NCBI RefSeq assembly: GCF_018687715.1
Contig: NC_056762.1
Location: forward strand, 43,703,520-43,767,519
Length of the DNA stretch: 64,000 bases
Direction: 5' to 3'
Origin: Carya illinoinensis
Lineage: Eukaryota; Streptophyta; Magnoliopsida; Fagales; Juglandaceae
Every line of letters begins with the position of its first letter. The stretch's first letter is position 1. Of the stretch, positions 1-12,835 are shown one piece after another. Under the pieces are notes generated by a model. The model was given only the letters and a program-made list of their open reading frames with translations, ran no database searches and had not been told where the DNA came from. The position numbers and the translations under genes were made by a program.

Positions 1-164
1 TCCTTTCATTTATTGAGATTTTCTCTTTCATATGTAGTTACTTAATATATTTATTACTACCCGCAATTAATATTTTATTTTGAGTACGTTACAAAATAGT
101 TATAAGTTTATGGTGGGGTCTACCTTTTTAAAAGGACTTGCATGAGACTCGTCTCCATTCAGAT

Positions 165-313
165 AGTTAAAGTATTTTATCTCATTTTATATTATTATTA
201 TAATTTTTTTAAATTTTTATAAAATATAATAAATAATTTTATATTTTTAATTTTTAAAATAATAATAATATTTATTCAACTTTTAACTATTTATCTTAAC
301 TCATTATCCAAAT
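165..313. repeat. AT-rich MITE-like repeat, copy A
   Basis: The order of blocks (ATCTCAT, TTATTATTATAATTTTTTTAA, AAAATATAATAAATAATTT, TTTTAAAATAATAATAATAT, then ACTTTTAACT..ATCTTAACTCAT) is repeated at about 50712-50930, 51683-51880 and 52250-52458. The shared order, not just AT content, marks a repeat family. No coding capacity. Exact ends are uncertain. Confidence 0.5.
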
Positions 314-1729
314 GATACTTCTAGAGTTTTCATGAAGATGAAAAAAATGAAGGGCTTAAAGTAATAATAAAATTATCACTCTCTTCATGCACTATTCATA
401 TAAATAGTATAGTACATGATCAAAAATGTTTTTTTTTTTTTTTCATCCCGTGAAACCCCTTTTAACAAACATTTTCCATGATTCCATCAAGCTACAAATT
501 GTTGATCTTTATGCGATAAATATAAAAATAACACAAAGTTTAAAAAAATAAAAAGGCAGTAGTACTACACATGATACACATCCAATAAATATGCCCTTTT
601 TAATTTCTTTCCTAATTATTAATCTTACATGCAAATTACAAAGTAGGCCCAAGCTTATCGACGCTGGATTTTCATTTCTACATTATCCGTATGATCATGA
701 AATTAACTGCCGGCCAAAACTTGCTCCGGCTACTAAGGATGGCAAAAAAATCCGGCCATGTCAAGTATTAATCAAGGAAATTTTCTTAAATGATGATATA
801 TTTACTATCCTCTTACCAGTACTCATTTATTATTATATATAGTGTATTTTTATTTTTATTTTTTTTATTATTTTCTTTTAATTATTTTTTTAACATTCTT
901 AATCGTTAAGAAAAAATTAAAAAATATACAAGCTCACTAATAGTTACTTTCTTAACTATTAAAAAAAATAGTAAAAAAGTGGTAGCTAGGCCGGAAGGTA
1001 GTAAGCCTAGCATTATTCAATCTTCTTTATATGGAGGACATTCTCTATATATAATAATATATTAGTTTGTTTCTGATTTTAGAATTTAAATTTGAAGGGA
1101 TATTATATAGTTCGATGCTAAACTTTATAGCATTTAATGCTTATATAATATCTCTCTCTGGCTAGGGAATCTTCCCTTTTAAATGGGTTCTTAATTCGTA
1201 TGAAACCAAAATTATCAATAAAATTCAATTCATGAACCTTTTCATGATGATTATGTTATTCATAAAAGAATTACGCATATATATCAAGGAAATAAGTATG
1301 CATCAAATTAATTAAGAAATCAGTGTAAAGTACAAATATGGAATAATTAGATAAAGATAGTACATAATAGAGAATAGTCAAGGAAAATGTAAGTTTTTAT
1401 TCTATGTTTTCTCTACATAATTATATGGTTTAGTGATTTATTTGAAAAAAACTATTAATGGGTTCGTTATATAAATACCAAAATTATCAAATTAACATTC
1501 ACCTTTTCATGTGTGTGTGTGTGTGTGATCAGTGAGAGAGATATTTAAAAGAGTTAATTTGGATCAAAGAAGGAAATCAATGTAAACCAATTAATATGGA
1601 AAGAGAAATACTTTAACCACAAAAAATTAATATATAAAAGTAAACTTTACAAACTGAATTGTATGTCTTCGTGTGGTACATAAGATAATAAAGGTATTTT
1701 TATAATAAAATATATTTAACATATCACAT

Positions 1730-2010
1730 TGTTAATATATAAAATAAATAATAAAAATCTATATCTTCATATAAGTTTAAACTTTTGAGATAAATAGTGA
1801 TTTCACATGGTATCAGAGTATAAGTCTTGAATTCGAACCATTATTTTATATTCTATTCTATTTAATTAAATATTACATGTGTTGGCCACCTATTGAAGAA
1901 TAGTTTCGCTCATACGTGAATGATCAGAGTGTTAAAATATAAAATAAATAATAAAAATTTATATTTTTTTTATAAACTTAAACTTTTGAGATTTTTATAA
2001 AATGACTTTA
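1730..2010 (+). mobile_element. TRIM-like miniature LTR retrotransposon (degenerate)
   Basis: A direct repeat of about 78 bp starts TGTTAATATATAAAAT at 1730 and ends TTTCACA at 1807. It is followed immediately by TGGTATCAGAGT (1808-1819), the primer-binding site for initiator methionine tRNA. A second, diverged copy starts TGTTAAAATATAAAAT at 1930 and shares the AATAATAAAAAT and AAACTTTTGAGAT blocks. Very short terminal direct repeats, a PBS and about 120 bp of noncoding interior are the definition of a TRIM. The right end near 2010 is degraded and I found no target duplication. Confidence 0.5.
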
Positions 2011-5000
2011 CGACTTTAACAATTCTAACTTCTGATTATTTTTATGTACATAATTATTGTAGGCTTTCATGATGCATGTTATGATTTCTTTGACAAACCT
2101 TTGAATGAGTTCCTATTATTAAACACAATTAATATATTGTAATTGAGACTTTTTCTTCAACAGACTGTAAGCCACACCCGGCCCATTCGAAAAGAGGAAC
2201 TCAAAAAATAAGAGGTGGTACCAATTTAATAAAGGAACTTTAAAGAATAAATATTATTTTAAAAGGAAAAGACCACGATCTGCCATAGAGAAGTTTCCAA
2301 TTAGGGAAACAGACATTAATCAGCCCGTTATACGCAGATAAGCATGATAACCTCAATACTGTTTACAGCATTATTAGACATAAGTGTGTCTGGAATATTG
2401 AAATATTTATTATTGTCTTAAATCTATACAAATAATTAATTAGAGAGAATTATTGACTTATAATAACACTCGACAACAACATTTACTCATATACGTTGAA
2501 AAGATGACAAATATTATATATACTTGTTAATATAATCTCAGTGAATCAGTGATTGGGGCCGGGAGCTAAGGCGCTCGATCTCATATAAAAATTTAGAAGT
2601 GTTATAGTTATAAAAATTTTTTATAAAAATAAGTTCATAATGTGATATAGTTTTGTATGATATATTAAATTTATTTTATTATAAAAATAATTTTATAATA
2701 TATTAATTATGTTAATTTATAAATTTAATTTTATATAATTTTTTATATTAATTAAAACATTTTTTTTTTTTTTAATTTATCCACAAGTAGCCCACCACGA
2801 AACTTTATTGAAAGTGAGAGTTAATTCGATCGTCATGTCAGCAAAATAAAAGAGGGTGGCTAGCTGGGCTTTAGCTGCTTTTTAGTAGATAATTGGGATC
2901 AATGAAGATCTATATATAAAAGCCGAATGATCACGATTCATTAATTATTCTTTGATTTATAAAAACCATCACCCCAGAAATCAAGGTTCAGTTTGTACCT
3001 AATCTTTTTTAAACTACTGACTAGACTAATAGTCTCTGTTGGGTTAATGTTGGTATTCAGGCAACCATTTTAAGCCCACCTCCACAAGCTTTTATCAGCG
3101 CGTCTTACCCACCTTCACTTTTTTTTATAAATAAAATCGGTATTTTAAAAAACAAGTAATTTTATTCAAAATTTAAATACTTTAAAATGAAAAATGATCA
3201 TTATAGTTGTGATTGTATAAATACTACGTAATTATTTTGATAAAAGCAAAAAAATACGAGATTTATATTAAAAAAAAATTTTAATAATAGATTTTATTTT
3301 TTTTCAAAATAACTATATAATATTTATATATTTCACGATTGTATATAATATTACTCATTTAAAATTATATCTAGACCAAATTAATGATTTATCTTTTTGA
3401 CAATCGAAATCTCCATTACCATACGCACTCTACAATGGAGTGGGAAAGGAATTAACCGAATTTACGCAAGACTACTCAGTAGTACTCTTTTCACCTTTAT
3501 AATCTAAAGACCCGGAATCTTGTTCTCTCCAAACTGATCATGTCATGAGTCATGACCCCTTTATTTTCCAAACTGATCTATAAAAGTCCACAACGCCGTG
3601 ATAGTCGCCGATTCACGTGAAACTAGGCTGAGTACAACTATTTCTTCTATCTTCTTAATTAATTAACCTCAAAACTGACCTACAAGTGTATAACACATGC
3701 ATAGGTATAGGGTAAAATATCTAAGTTGTTGTATCCTCTTTAATTAATCCATGCAAAGATATAAAGTAACTAAGTACGTTCTTCTTCGTTATGATGATCA
3801 TGGGATAGACCCCTGGCCTGCTTCAAAACTATATATCATTGCCGTTGAATAAGTGCTTCGATCTCTGCATTTTATATATATATATATAAGTAATGGAATT
3901 GATTGATGCAATCCATTTTTTGTAGCTTTATAAACAGAGGATGGTGTGGAAAAGTTTGTCCTTTAATTTGATCATAAAGCTCGGAAGTGGTCAAAAAAGA
4001 TGCATGGTAGTTATATTCTTCCTTTGAATCTTTAGAGTTTTCGAGTACATATCCTCACTATGTCCCCTCCCCCATTTGGATTTTGACTGAGGAGTACCCT
4101 TGGTCAAGGGCTTCGGAGTAGTACTTCAGAATGGCTTGAAAGTATAATATTATTATTGATTATGAGTATTTGTTGGGCGGCTGCTTTTTGTTTATCTTGG
4201 ACTTCTCTTCCAAAAGGAACCCAGTAATATCTGTACGTCCAACCATGCATGCGAGGTTCTTTGGGACTTAACCAACATGAAATTCTAGTAAATATTGTTC
4301 CATGATTGTTGCTTTAAAATTCATTCATCATTCATTACAGACAAAACCCCCATCTTGGGTTTGGCAGGCTGGCAATGGCATTACTCTTGTGTTCATTCAA
4401 CCCAAAAATATCTTCTGGCAAAGTACTGAAAGTTTGGTTACTTTTGTATGTGCTTTTTTTCTAGACTATCAGGGAGTTTTTCTTTTCTAGAGTGGCATGC
4501 ACTTAGATGGAGATGAGATCTTTGTATGCTATGGCTTAATGGCATGCTTAATTACTAGAGACCAGATGTCTAGCCTCTTAAAGATATTATTTGAATATGC
4601 ATGTACATCATTTTAAAAACTCTCACGTCAATCTTAATGATCTGCAACCCTCGAGAGAATCAACCTACCCACAATCAATTGAACATAGTAATGGTTCAGC
4701 ACTATATTTACCAGGCAAAACCAGACATAGTGTGGATCTCGTCACGACAAAAATAAAGCCTATGTTATAGAGTTTCACGAAGAAACATTTACTAGGTTAT
4801 AGCCCTCTGCTTATTTTTAACATATTTTGGTTATATTTATCATGTTTCAACAGTTTTCCCGTGTAGAAGTGGGACATTGGCCGCGTTGATTGGTAAGGTG
4901 CAGAGATTTTAGTATCCCTAAACATAGCTTTTCCTACAAATAACAAGACAAAAAACAGGGAGGATGAAAATGAGGCAATTTTCCATGGATTCCATATGCC

Positions 5001-6269
5001 ATCTAATTTATCTCGCAGAGAGAGAGAGAGAGAGAACAGATTATAATAATAGCAAAGGAATTAATACGACTGGATCCATCTTAAGCAACCAAAAATAAAA
5101 CTTCGATTAAGGTATAACCCTATGTAGCTATAATAAACTTATTCAATGGTTTTGGGAATCGCAGCTCAACGTGAAATTCAGGGTCCGGAAACTATAATAT
5201 GGTAAAGGGATTGGATCACGAACAATCGTACATCTAGCAGCTTTTTCCTCTTCTCCTCTTCTCCTTTTCTTTTCTTTTCTTTCTAAATATCCAATTCGCA
5301 GTCAAATTTTATCACATGCTCAAGAAGCTACTTCAAATCTTGTTCATTCCTGCCCTTTTTCTTTCGGCTCAAGACTTGACATTGTAGACTGCACATCGAG
5401 AAAGAGACTGAGTAACCCCCAACCGAGCCTAGAAATTTGAAAAGGAAAACAATAGGGCCCATCCATTGACAAACTAGAATTCAAGGGCAAAAGTCGTACT
5501 CTCCTTTTTCACCCCCCAACTTTTTTGACTAGCCTATTTCAAACCTTGTTTCAAGCTTTGGTGCAGCATGATCTCGGTTAAAAACAAGAAATAAAAGAAA
5601 AGAAAAAGGTATGTGCAGCATGGGAATTGAGATAGTGACGTAAGGGAAAAAAAAAAACGCATTTCCAAGAGGTACATTTGTGATCTGATTATGCATGCTC
5701 ATTGCACCCAATTCAAAGCCCAAGCCTCTCCGGAGCTCACATAATCATGAGCTACAATAGATTTTTGCACACATTCCCACTTTCGACTCACTGCCCCTTC
5801 CTTATGTATAGAGTACCAGTAAAAGTAATCAAATTACACCAAAACATTTTTTTTAGGGGGATAGAAAATGTCAATAATGAGCACGAGACAACAAAGAGGG
5901 CATAAAAAAAAAATACAAATTGGATTGCTATTTGAGATAATACAGACTAAAATCACAGCTACATATTGTACAGGGATGAATATTGGAACTTCCTTACTTT
6001 GAATGCCCCAACCGCTATAGACTACCTGTACTGACAAATAATTTATTAAAGATCCACCACAGAAACTCAGCAATAAAAATACATAAATAACTAAAACTAT
6101 CGCCATCCTTTATCATATAAGTCCACACCTAAGATTTCAATAAAAAGAGGGAAGAAAAAAAAAAACAACTTAAAAGTACCGGGTCACATGACATACCTGA
6201 TTAAAGAGAGCACCAAAAAAGTGCAACAACCTAGACCACATCCATCGCCAAAATATGTGCATGACGATA

Positions 6270-9200
6270 TTAACTGGGAACCGGTTGAAACACCCCTTTA
6301 AACTGATCATAAAACCATCTGCAGAACGAAATTGTTCTCCCATTAAAAAGAGCCAAGATCAGCCAATTCATTCTTAGCTGGAAAAAGTTAATAATAATAA
6401 TAATTTGCCTTTATTTAATACCATAATACTAATAAACAAGCATTGGATCATCTTCATTCAGCATGGATTTGCAGACACAGCATATCAAGGACAGGACCGA
6501 ATCAGACAGAGAGATTGTGATGGGGCAAATTTTATTGGGTCTGTGCCCTGCCCCATTGCCAGTGGAGCAGGTTATAGATCTATTCAGGTTTGGAGTTAGA
6601 CTTTCCCCAATGTGGGTTTGGGCCAGGGACAGGTTTCAATCTACTCTGCCTCATCAGACGCTGAATAGATTTAACTATGCACGAGAGGTGGTAAAATGCT
6701 TACAACCAGAATTCAAGTACAAAACCTTCAAATAAAAAAAAAAAAAGGGAATATCCTCCTTAGAAACATGTAACAAGAAGTCATCTAAAGAAGAGACTCA
6801 CGAGTAAGGTTACATTTGGATGTTGAAATGGGTTTAATTTTTTTAAATTGAGATGGGTTTAACCCCAAGGGGTTGGCCCAAGTGGTGAAGGCCTTGGTCT
6901 TGGAGTATCACTCCCCTCAAGATCCAAGATCCAACACCTCATGGGTGCAGACAATCATTTGGGGCCACAACCCTGGTGAAAAGACAATGATTTAACCAGT
7001 TTTGTATAGGGAAACTTCCGAGGGTGCCCTGTACAGGACTGAGGTTTACTTTGTAGGGGTTGGTCCGAAGAGCCCCTGCCTTGGAGAGGTTCCCCGACAT
7101 AAAAAATAAAATAAAATAATTGAGATGGGTTTAACTTTTTACGTGAAGTTGAAAAGGTAGTGGGTCCCATCAATAATTGGTTTGAGATAAGTTGAGTTTG
7201 GTTAAACTACTAAACACAACGCATCATCTCACGCTAAATGATAATACTTTAATTACTCATATTTTTTCCTGTTGATAGTGAGATAAGTTAAAGATCTCAA
7301 TTGTTCAAATAACCCCATAACCTGTATAGGTGGATAGGATCAAACTTTTGCTTTGAGTGGTAGGGTAAACTAATCCACATCATCACTTGTACTCAACAGG
7401 GGATTAACAAAGCATACTTTCAGCAACCGTGGTTACACAAAAAGTTGTAAAATTTTCCATGCGTGTATGCACACCCCCAAACCGTGTCATAGAAATATTC
7501 TATTTACTCCTTTAAAATGAAACTGTGATAAGTAATGAAGCGATTGTTTGAAGAGTTAGAAGTGACTTCTCTGCCACAAGTGCGGGTGCATTAATGAAAT
7601 TTACAGGGTATCAACCACTGTGACAAAAAAAAAAAAAAGAGTAAAAAATGATGAGACATACTTGCACAGGAAAACTGGCTGTAATCCAATTTTTGCATCC
7701 ATTCCTGCCTTACTCCGTCTTTCACTTTCTTCACTAAACTTAACAGGAGGGAGAACTTCACACGGGCCTTGGATTAAACCAGCCATTATCGTGCTTTCAT
7801 GGTTTGATTCATATACCTATAGCAGCATAATGATTCATATGAGATTTCTTGTAAAGGAAAGAGATAAATATTAGACTGTAACACACTACACTGGATGCAA
7901 TGATGGAGGAGTACACTGCTTTCTAAGCAAGTTTGATGTGGCTCTGGGTGCATCCCTAGGACCAAAATCTCATAAGGTCACCACACAATTCCACGTTGAC
8001 GAATAAGTTAAGAACAAGAAAGAATATATAATTTTTTTGATAGGTTGGAACAAAAAAGAATATATAAACAAGACAACTGTTCACCTCATTGCTCTCAGGG
8101 CTACAGGGTCGTCCAACATTCTCAGGCAAGTCACCAGGAAAGTAGCATCTTGTGACAATAACCCACTTTGATCCAGTTCTGCTATCCTCCCACATATACT
8201 GCAGTCAAAAACAAAAACCAAGAGTTACTCCACATTATAACCTATAGCAAATAAATGCATTTAAAAGATGCAATAAATGATAAGAAGCTCCAAAAGAGAA
8301 CAATATACAACCATTCAATACAAAGTTGTAACCAAGAAAAATGGACTGTAACCGAAATAAACTAAATTTAATGATGGGTGTAGGTGCACAAGTATTACAG
8401 CTTGAACCATCATAGAATGCCCAAAATGTGCTTGCCTGAAGCTTGGAGGGAATCAGTTCGCCATGATTGGAACGAAAAAGAGCATGATCCTGCAGTTTGT
8501 AAATTATTCCACTGACCCTACAAGACTGGTAGAATGATTTCCCATCTAAAACATGCACAACATTGCCAATCCATTCAACACCATGCAAACCATCTGAAGG
8601 AGGCCCTGAATGTTCACTAGCCCCACTAAAATTTGGCAAACCTCCAGAAGGATTTGCCTGTGCTACAAATTGGTCAGATTGCTTGGTATCACCGCCAGAA
8701 GTATGCCCACTAGTTTGTCTTATTTGAGAACTTTCTGGTTCTTTGATAGTGAGATCACTGTCAGAACAATACTTTGATGGAACCTCAGCACAGTTCAATG
8801 GGTATGTCCAATCAACAACTTGTGAGTTGTGCAAGGGTTGGGGATGGTCAGATTTAGCAGGAGGCTCTGTTTTTTCTTCTAAGGATCTCTCTTCATGTGC
8901 AGATAATTCACAATCTTTGATCTGTTGAGAAGAATTTACGCTTGGTGCGCCAACAGAAGGAGAAACAGAGACTGCCCCAAAGACTGTTGATGGGATATTT
9001 GGGGGAACTTCAGAAAAAGGTTTTTCATCCACAACTGCGCTGCTGGATGCAATGTTATTTCCATGAGTTTCTCTTGCATTGGGAATCTTTACATCAGATG
9101 CTGCCTCGGCATGATTGGTGCCTGCAGTACCAGTATGTGCGGGACTCTGTAGACCTGAGCTTCCATTTGCTGCCATCTTTTGCTGATTGAACTTTGGATC

Positions 9201-11727
9201 TACAGTTCCCACTTTCTTCTCTGAAGATGACACCTTCATGGCCATGTCAGAAGTTACGTTTGGTTGATTTGTACTACTTCTCATGACACGACCATATTTT
9301 GGGGGCAGAGGTTTCCCTTGGGTCAATGCCAAGCACCTCATGCAATGCCACTCACCTCTGGGAATTCCTTTTTGATTAGGCTGCAGACACTTTAAGTGAT
9401 ATCCTTTCTCACAAGCATCACAAAGAAGTACATTATCCACCTCATTGATTGTTATCTGGCACGTTTGGCATGTTATAGCCTTGTTCATGTAATCCCTCGA
9501 CGGGGGAGTCCATTTAGGATGTTCGGGACGCTGTGGTTGTAATAACTTCTGAACAAGCTTAGCAACTTCATTGTGATTATTACCAGTTGAAGGGCCTTGG
9601 ACAAAGCTCATGCCCTGCAGAGGCGGATGCATGGCAGGTGAATTCCCAGGTGCTGTTTGTGTTGTAAATGGCCTAAAGCTCTGATCTCTTGCTGCTTGAG
9701 GAGCAACTCGTGACATACTCACATCCACAGTTCCCTCGACCTTTGCATAAGTGTGATTTGGAACCTTGTATTCTTGTCCACTTTTAGCCATTGAGGCAGA
9801 TTGGGTTTGTATGGACCATGTAGGCGCATTCACCAGTGACTGATTTGCGGAAGAATTTGCTGCAAACAGAAAATATAAGAAAGAAAAATAGGTGGAACAT
9901 GACCATCAGGACAGTGACAGCAGGGTAGTTCTAACGAATTACTATCTAAAAAGATAAATGGGGAATATCATGCCAACATGACTCCATCCCATATCATGTG
10001 CAAAGCGCATGCCCCTGACAGGTATATTATATGTGCAAGAATTCTCGAATTCTCCAGGCAGGCTTTCCAGGATAATGTTTTTCAGTTATTTTATCTAATA
10101 AGAAACATCAAAACTCAGAAATCTTAATATTATTATGCAGATGAAGTGTATCTCCATTTTTCAAAAGAGGGGAACGTTACCTTGTAATTGTGATGCATAT
10201 GAAGACCCATTTGATCCTCCATCCAATTTGAACTGTACTCTTTCAACTTTAGGTAATGGTACGGAAGTAGGATCTCTTCCTAAATGACTGCTAGATGATC
10301 CTCTAGACATTATAGTGGGTCTAACTTCGTTGGTTGGCATTTGATACTGTAGGGATGTTGAAGTTGTTGTTGCAGAAGCATGACCTAAAGGTGAAGCTGA
10401 GATGCCTCCTGAAGAAATTGCCGGATGACTTGGTTTATCTGATGGAAAACTACGCAGAGTATGTGATGTCCCGCGATTTTCAGCTAATGTACTAGAGCTT
10501 GGTTGCACGGGGTGAGAAGTATATGTAGAAGTATGAGCAGCAAAATTCTTAGACTCATCCATCTGGGGGGAAAAACAAGCATCATGGCAATCCATCATTT
10601 TCTGCTGTATATTATCTTTCACTAAATAGTAAATACCAAAGCCTACAAAGCAGTATTCCTATTTGGCAGCACTGAACTAACTTTGTGTTTCTATTTCAAT
10701 AGCCAAGACAGTATAAATATAAACCACGAGACCAATAGAGGGATACTACAGTAAAGAACACTCCTCTGATTGCATGCCGATTTACAAATAACCTCTTTTC
10801 TGCAATACCCATCTGAACAAGGATAAGTCTCTTTGAAATAATCCAACGTTTACTTCATACGCAACATCTATCTCTGCTATATTCATTATTGGATTTATTA
10901 CCAATCAAAAAGAAATATTCATTATTGGATTTATCACCGAGGACAAGATCCTCAAACTAAGCAAAACATTCTCGGTAGCAACACCTGAATGAAGGTTTTA
11001 GAATTTTAATTTTTTTGGACTCTAATCTTTTACTTTTTTGTGTGTAATTTTTTGGATTCTAATCAATGAAACAAACAACGCAAATTCAGAATTCTAAAAC
11101 GTAAAAAACAAACCTAAGACTTAAAACATCAATTTCATAAACTCCACCACATTTCTCTATCAACTAAACAGTTATACCACAATAGTGTTATCAAATTTCG
11201 ATATCATTTAAAAGGAGAACTGAACACCAATCCAGATTAAACGAAACGTATGTGGAAAAGCCGCATCCAAGAGATAAAATCAGAATCCTTACCTTTCTCT
11301 TGGCATTGTCAACCTTCTCCTTGATCGTCAATTTGGGAGCTCGAAACCCTAGCCTCTGATCCTTCACCTTCCCATTGAGCCCCAAATCCTCAATGACCGT
11401 CCCAATCGCTTCCCTACCCACCACATCCTTGGGCGCCAAGGCCGCACAAGCCTCCGCCAGCTTGGCCCTGGCCTCCGCCATCAAATCCACCTCAGCCTCC
11501 GTGGGACTCTTCCCGCCTCGCATCCTAGCCATCGTGGAGAGCACCAGTACGATCTCCGCCACTCTTTTCAGCTCGAGGCCCGGACCAGGCTCAATCTTGG
11601 CCCTCTTGGTCGACCGGGACCCCAAATCCCTGTCTCCCCCGCCGTCCTCAATCATCCCGTTGTCCCCAGTCAAAACCGCCGACGCTTCGGTTAATTCCAT
11701 CGGTTCAACACCCGCCGTCTGATCCAT
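6270..11727 (-). CDS. PHD-finger and BAH-domain protein (At3g20280-like)
   Basis: Six coding exons on the minus strand: 11727-11293, 10562-10181, 9859-8436, 8198-8085, 7816-7662 and 6318-6270. Phases agree throughout and give 852 residues. The N-terminal region is Ala/Glu-rich (residues 1-145) and is followed by a long Ser/Pro-rich stretch. A C4HC3 PHD zinc finger lies near residues 402-446 (CQTC..CDAC..YHLKC..WHCMRC). A C-terminal BAH-like domain (about 695-850) spans exons 3-6 and ends in WFYDQFKG. PHD fingers usually read histone H3 tails and BAH domains bind chromatin, so a nuclear chromatin-reader role is likely but inferred. I recall Arabidopsis At3g20280 with this architecture. Intron 3 uses a GC donor (CAG|GCAAGC, 8435-8434); no nearby GT donor keeps the phase. 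Intron 5 (6319-7661) contains a SINE. The start is the first ATG after a GA-rich leader. Confidence 0.85.
6812..7222. repeat. MITE-like repeat interrupted by a SINE
   Basis: Ends resemble inverted repeats: TTACATTTGGATGTTGAAATG on the left and AACTACTAAACACAACG on the right. The internal GAGATGGGTTTAAC and GTTTGAGATAAGTTGAG blocks are typical of AT-rich plant MITEs. A SINE (6864-7117) sits inside it, so the MITE is older. It lies in intron 5 of the PHD gene. Boundaries are approximate. Confidence 0.4.
6864..7117 (+). mobile_element. tRNA-derived SINE with 18-bp target duplication
   Basis: A pol III box-A-like string (TTGGCCCAAGTGG, near 6872-6885) opens the element. It ends in an A-rich tail (AAAAAATAAAATAAAAT). 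A perfect 18-bp target site duplication flanks it at 6846-6863 and 7118-7135. A second copy with the same head and a better box B lies at about 39864-40103. There is no coding capacity. It sits in a PHD-gene intron, antisense to that gene. Confidence 0.8.
8012..8066 (-). mobile_element. Ultra-short tail-only retroposon insertion, intron of PHD gene
   Basis: A 17-nt insert (8031-8047) is flanked by a 19-bp direct repeat (8012-8030 and 8048-8066, one mismatch). Read on the minus strand the insert is CAACCTATCAAAAAAAT, that is, a few bases followed by an A tail. The pattern fits non-LTR retroposition truncated to its 3' tail. It lies in intron 4 of the PHD gene. Confidence 0.6.
10879..10934 (+). 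mobile_element. Ultra-short tail-only retroposon insertion, intron 1 of PHD gene
   Basis: A perfect 20-bp direct repeat (10879-10898 and 10915-10934) flanks a 16-nt insert, TACCAATCAAAAAGAA. The insert has the AATCAAAAA tail type seen in other tiny insertions of this window. A simple tandem duplication would not leave a 16-nt unrelated spacer ending in A's. Confidence 0.65.
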
Positions 11728-12835
11728 TGTTTAGAGAGGAAAAGCCCAAGAAGACGCTGTTCCAGTGGATATATTCCAAGAGACCTGCAAGAGAGGGGTC
11801 CGAGGGGAGGGGTTAGACATGCGGGGGAAGAAAGGGAGAGCGAGAGCGAGGGAGAAAGAAAGAGAAAGAGAAAGAGAAGGGTTTTAGGGGGATTTTGAAT
11901 TTGTTTTTGTATTTTGTTGTAATTAAGGTACGTTAATTAGAAACCTTTTTGGCGGGTAATTTAGGAACGCAGAGAGAGAGATATAGAGAGCTATTATTGT
12001 GTATGTGGAAGTGAGAAATAGTGCGAAGAGGTAAGAGTTTTGTGAGAGAGAAGAGGTGCGGGTGGGGTGGCTGAGCAGACCGATTTTGAGAGAGAAAGAC
12101 AGAAGGGTTATTTGGGAAGTACCAGTTACGTTGTATATAAAACCCGGTTCCCAGTTACAAAACCGGGTTTATGGGAAGAACCGACAGTACAAGGGCGTGG
12201 GATATGGGAGCGTCCCGTGACGTGTGAGTTTCTGTTTCGGGGATCCGCCCGCGGTCACCCTTTATTTAGTAATGGGCCAATGCTGGGAGAACATTACAAT
12301 TGCTGCCGAAGGCCCAAATTTCCCCAACAAACATTTGTAGCCCAATTGGTTCTTATATATGAATAGAAAAAATGGACAAGTTGAAGTTTCTGACTTGCAT
12401 TTCGGTCACACCAACCTTCAGAAAAGAAAATTCTTTAAGGTTGTGTTTCAATGAAAAAATTTAGATTAAAATCTAAAACTTTGAAAAACTTGTTTGAATT
12501 AGGGACGAATTCAAATCCAGATTTTAATATAATATCCAAATACGGGATTCTAAAATCCTCCTCCCCAGATCCATCCAAGTGCACCATAAAAAGGTTTTTC
12601 CAATTTGTGTATAGTTCTGCAATTTGGTCGAAGTATATGTCCCATTCCATCTTCCTGATGCCTCAGACACTAGATGTTACAAATTTTGTACAAGCTATCT
12701 TTTCATGCTATATGATTGAGAAACCCAACAAACACACACAAATCTTGAGCAAACATTACACTGAGAAGTTCATTAAAAGAAAATACACTAACAAATCCTA
12801 AATTGATAAGCAAAACATATCAGTGTCTATTCTGT
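11728..12835. promoter_or_regulatory. Spacer with PHD-gene leader and promoter; LBR 3' flank
   Basis: Just upstream of the PHD start (minus strand) lies a purine-rich block on the plus strand (about 11835-12060), that is, a CT-rich leader for the gene, as is common for plant housekeeping promoters. The rest is AT-rich and includes the expected 3' flank of the LBR gene. No other gene is visible. Confidence 0.5.

Larger units (their letters stand above)
1..6269. other. AT-rich intergenic region without recognisable gene
   Basis: No reading frame here resembles a known protein; the few ORFs of 60-90 codons lack splice context or family resemblance. The stretch holds long A/T tracts, a short GT run near 1511-1527, a GA run near 5018-5035, one AT-rich MITE copy and one TRIM-like element (listed separately). 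A TATA-like string near 2911-2920 could serve an unseen transcript, but no coding sequence follows. The part from about 5900 to 6269 is probably the 3'UTR of the minus-strand PHD gene. Confidence 0.6.

Noticed and set aside
591..842. 83-codon ORF in the left intergenic region
   Set aside because: AT-rich, no family resemblance and no regulatory context; length is within chance expectation.
4302..4490. 62-codon ORF downstream of a TATA-like string
   Set aside because: No homology I recognise and no splice signals; kept as intergenic.
5834..6106. 90-codon hydrophobic minus-strand ORF
   Set aside because: Looks like a membrane protein only because it is T-rich; it lies in the expected 3'UTR of the PHD gene.
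6463..6735. 90-codon plus-strand ORF (MDLQTQHIKDRTESDRE..) near the 3' end of the PHD gene
   Set aside because: It lies within PHD intron 5, has no recognisable family, no splice or promoter context and no second support.
7602..7620. Alternative last PHD exon starting CACAG|TGGTTGATACC
   Set aside because: The phase from the preceding exon would give an immediate stop after Asn-Gly; the acceptor at 6319 restores the expected KWFYDQF ending.
10980..11070. Possible further micro-retroposon (repeated TTTTTTGGA(C/T)TCTAATC blocks around 11007-11061)
   Set aside because: The flanking repeats differ at several positions and the spacer has no ATCAAAAA-type tail; ordinary imperfect repeat is as likely.
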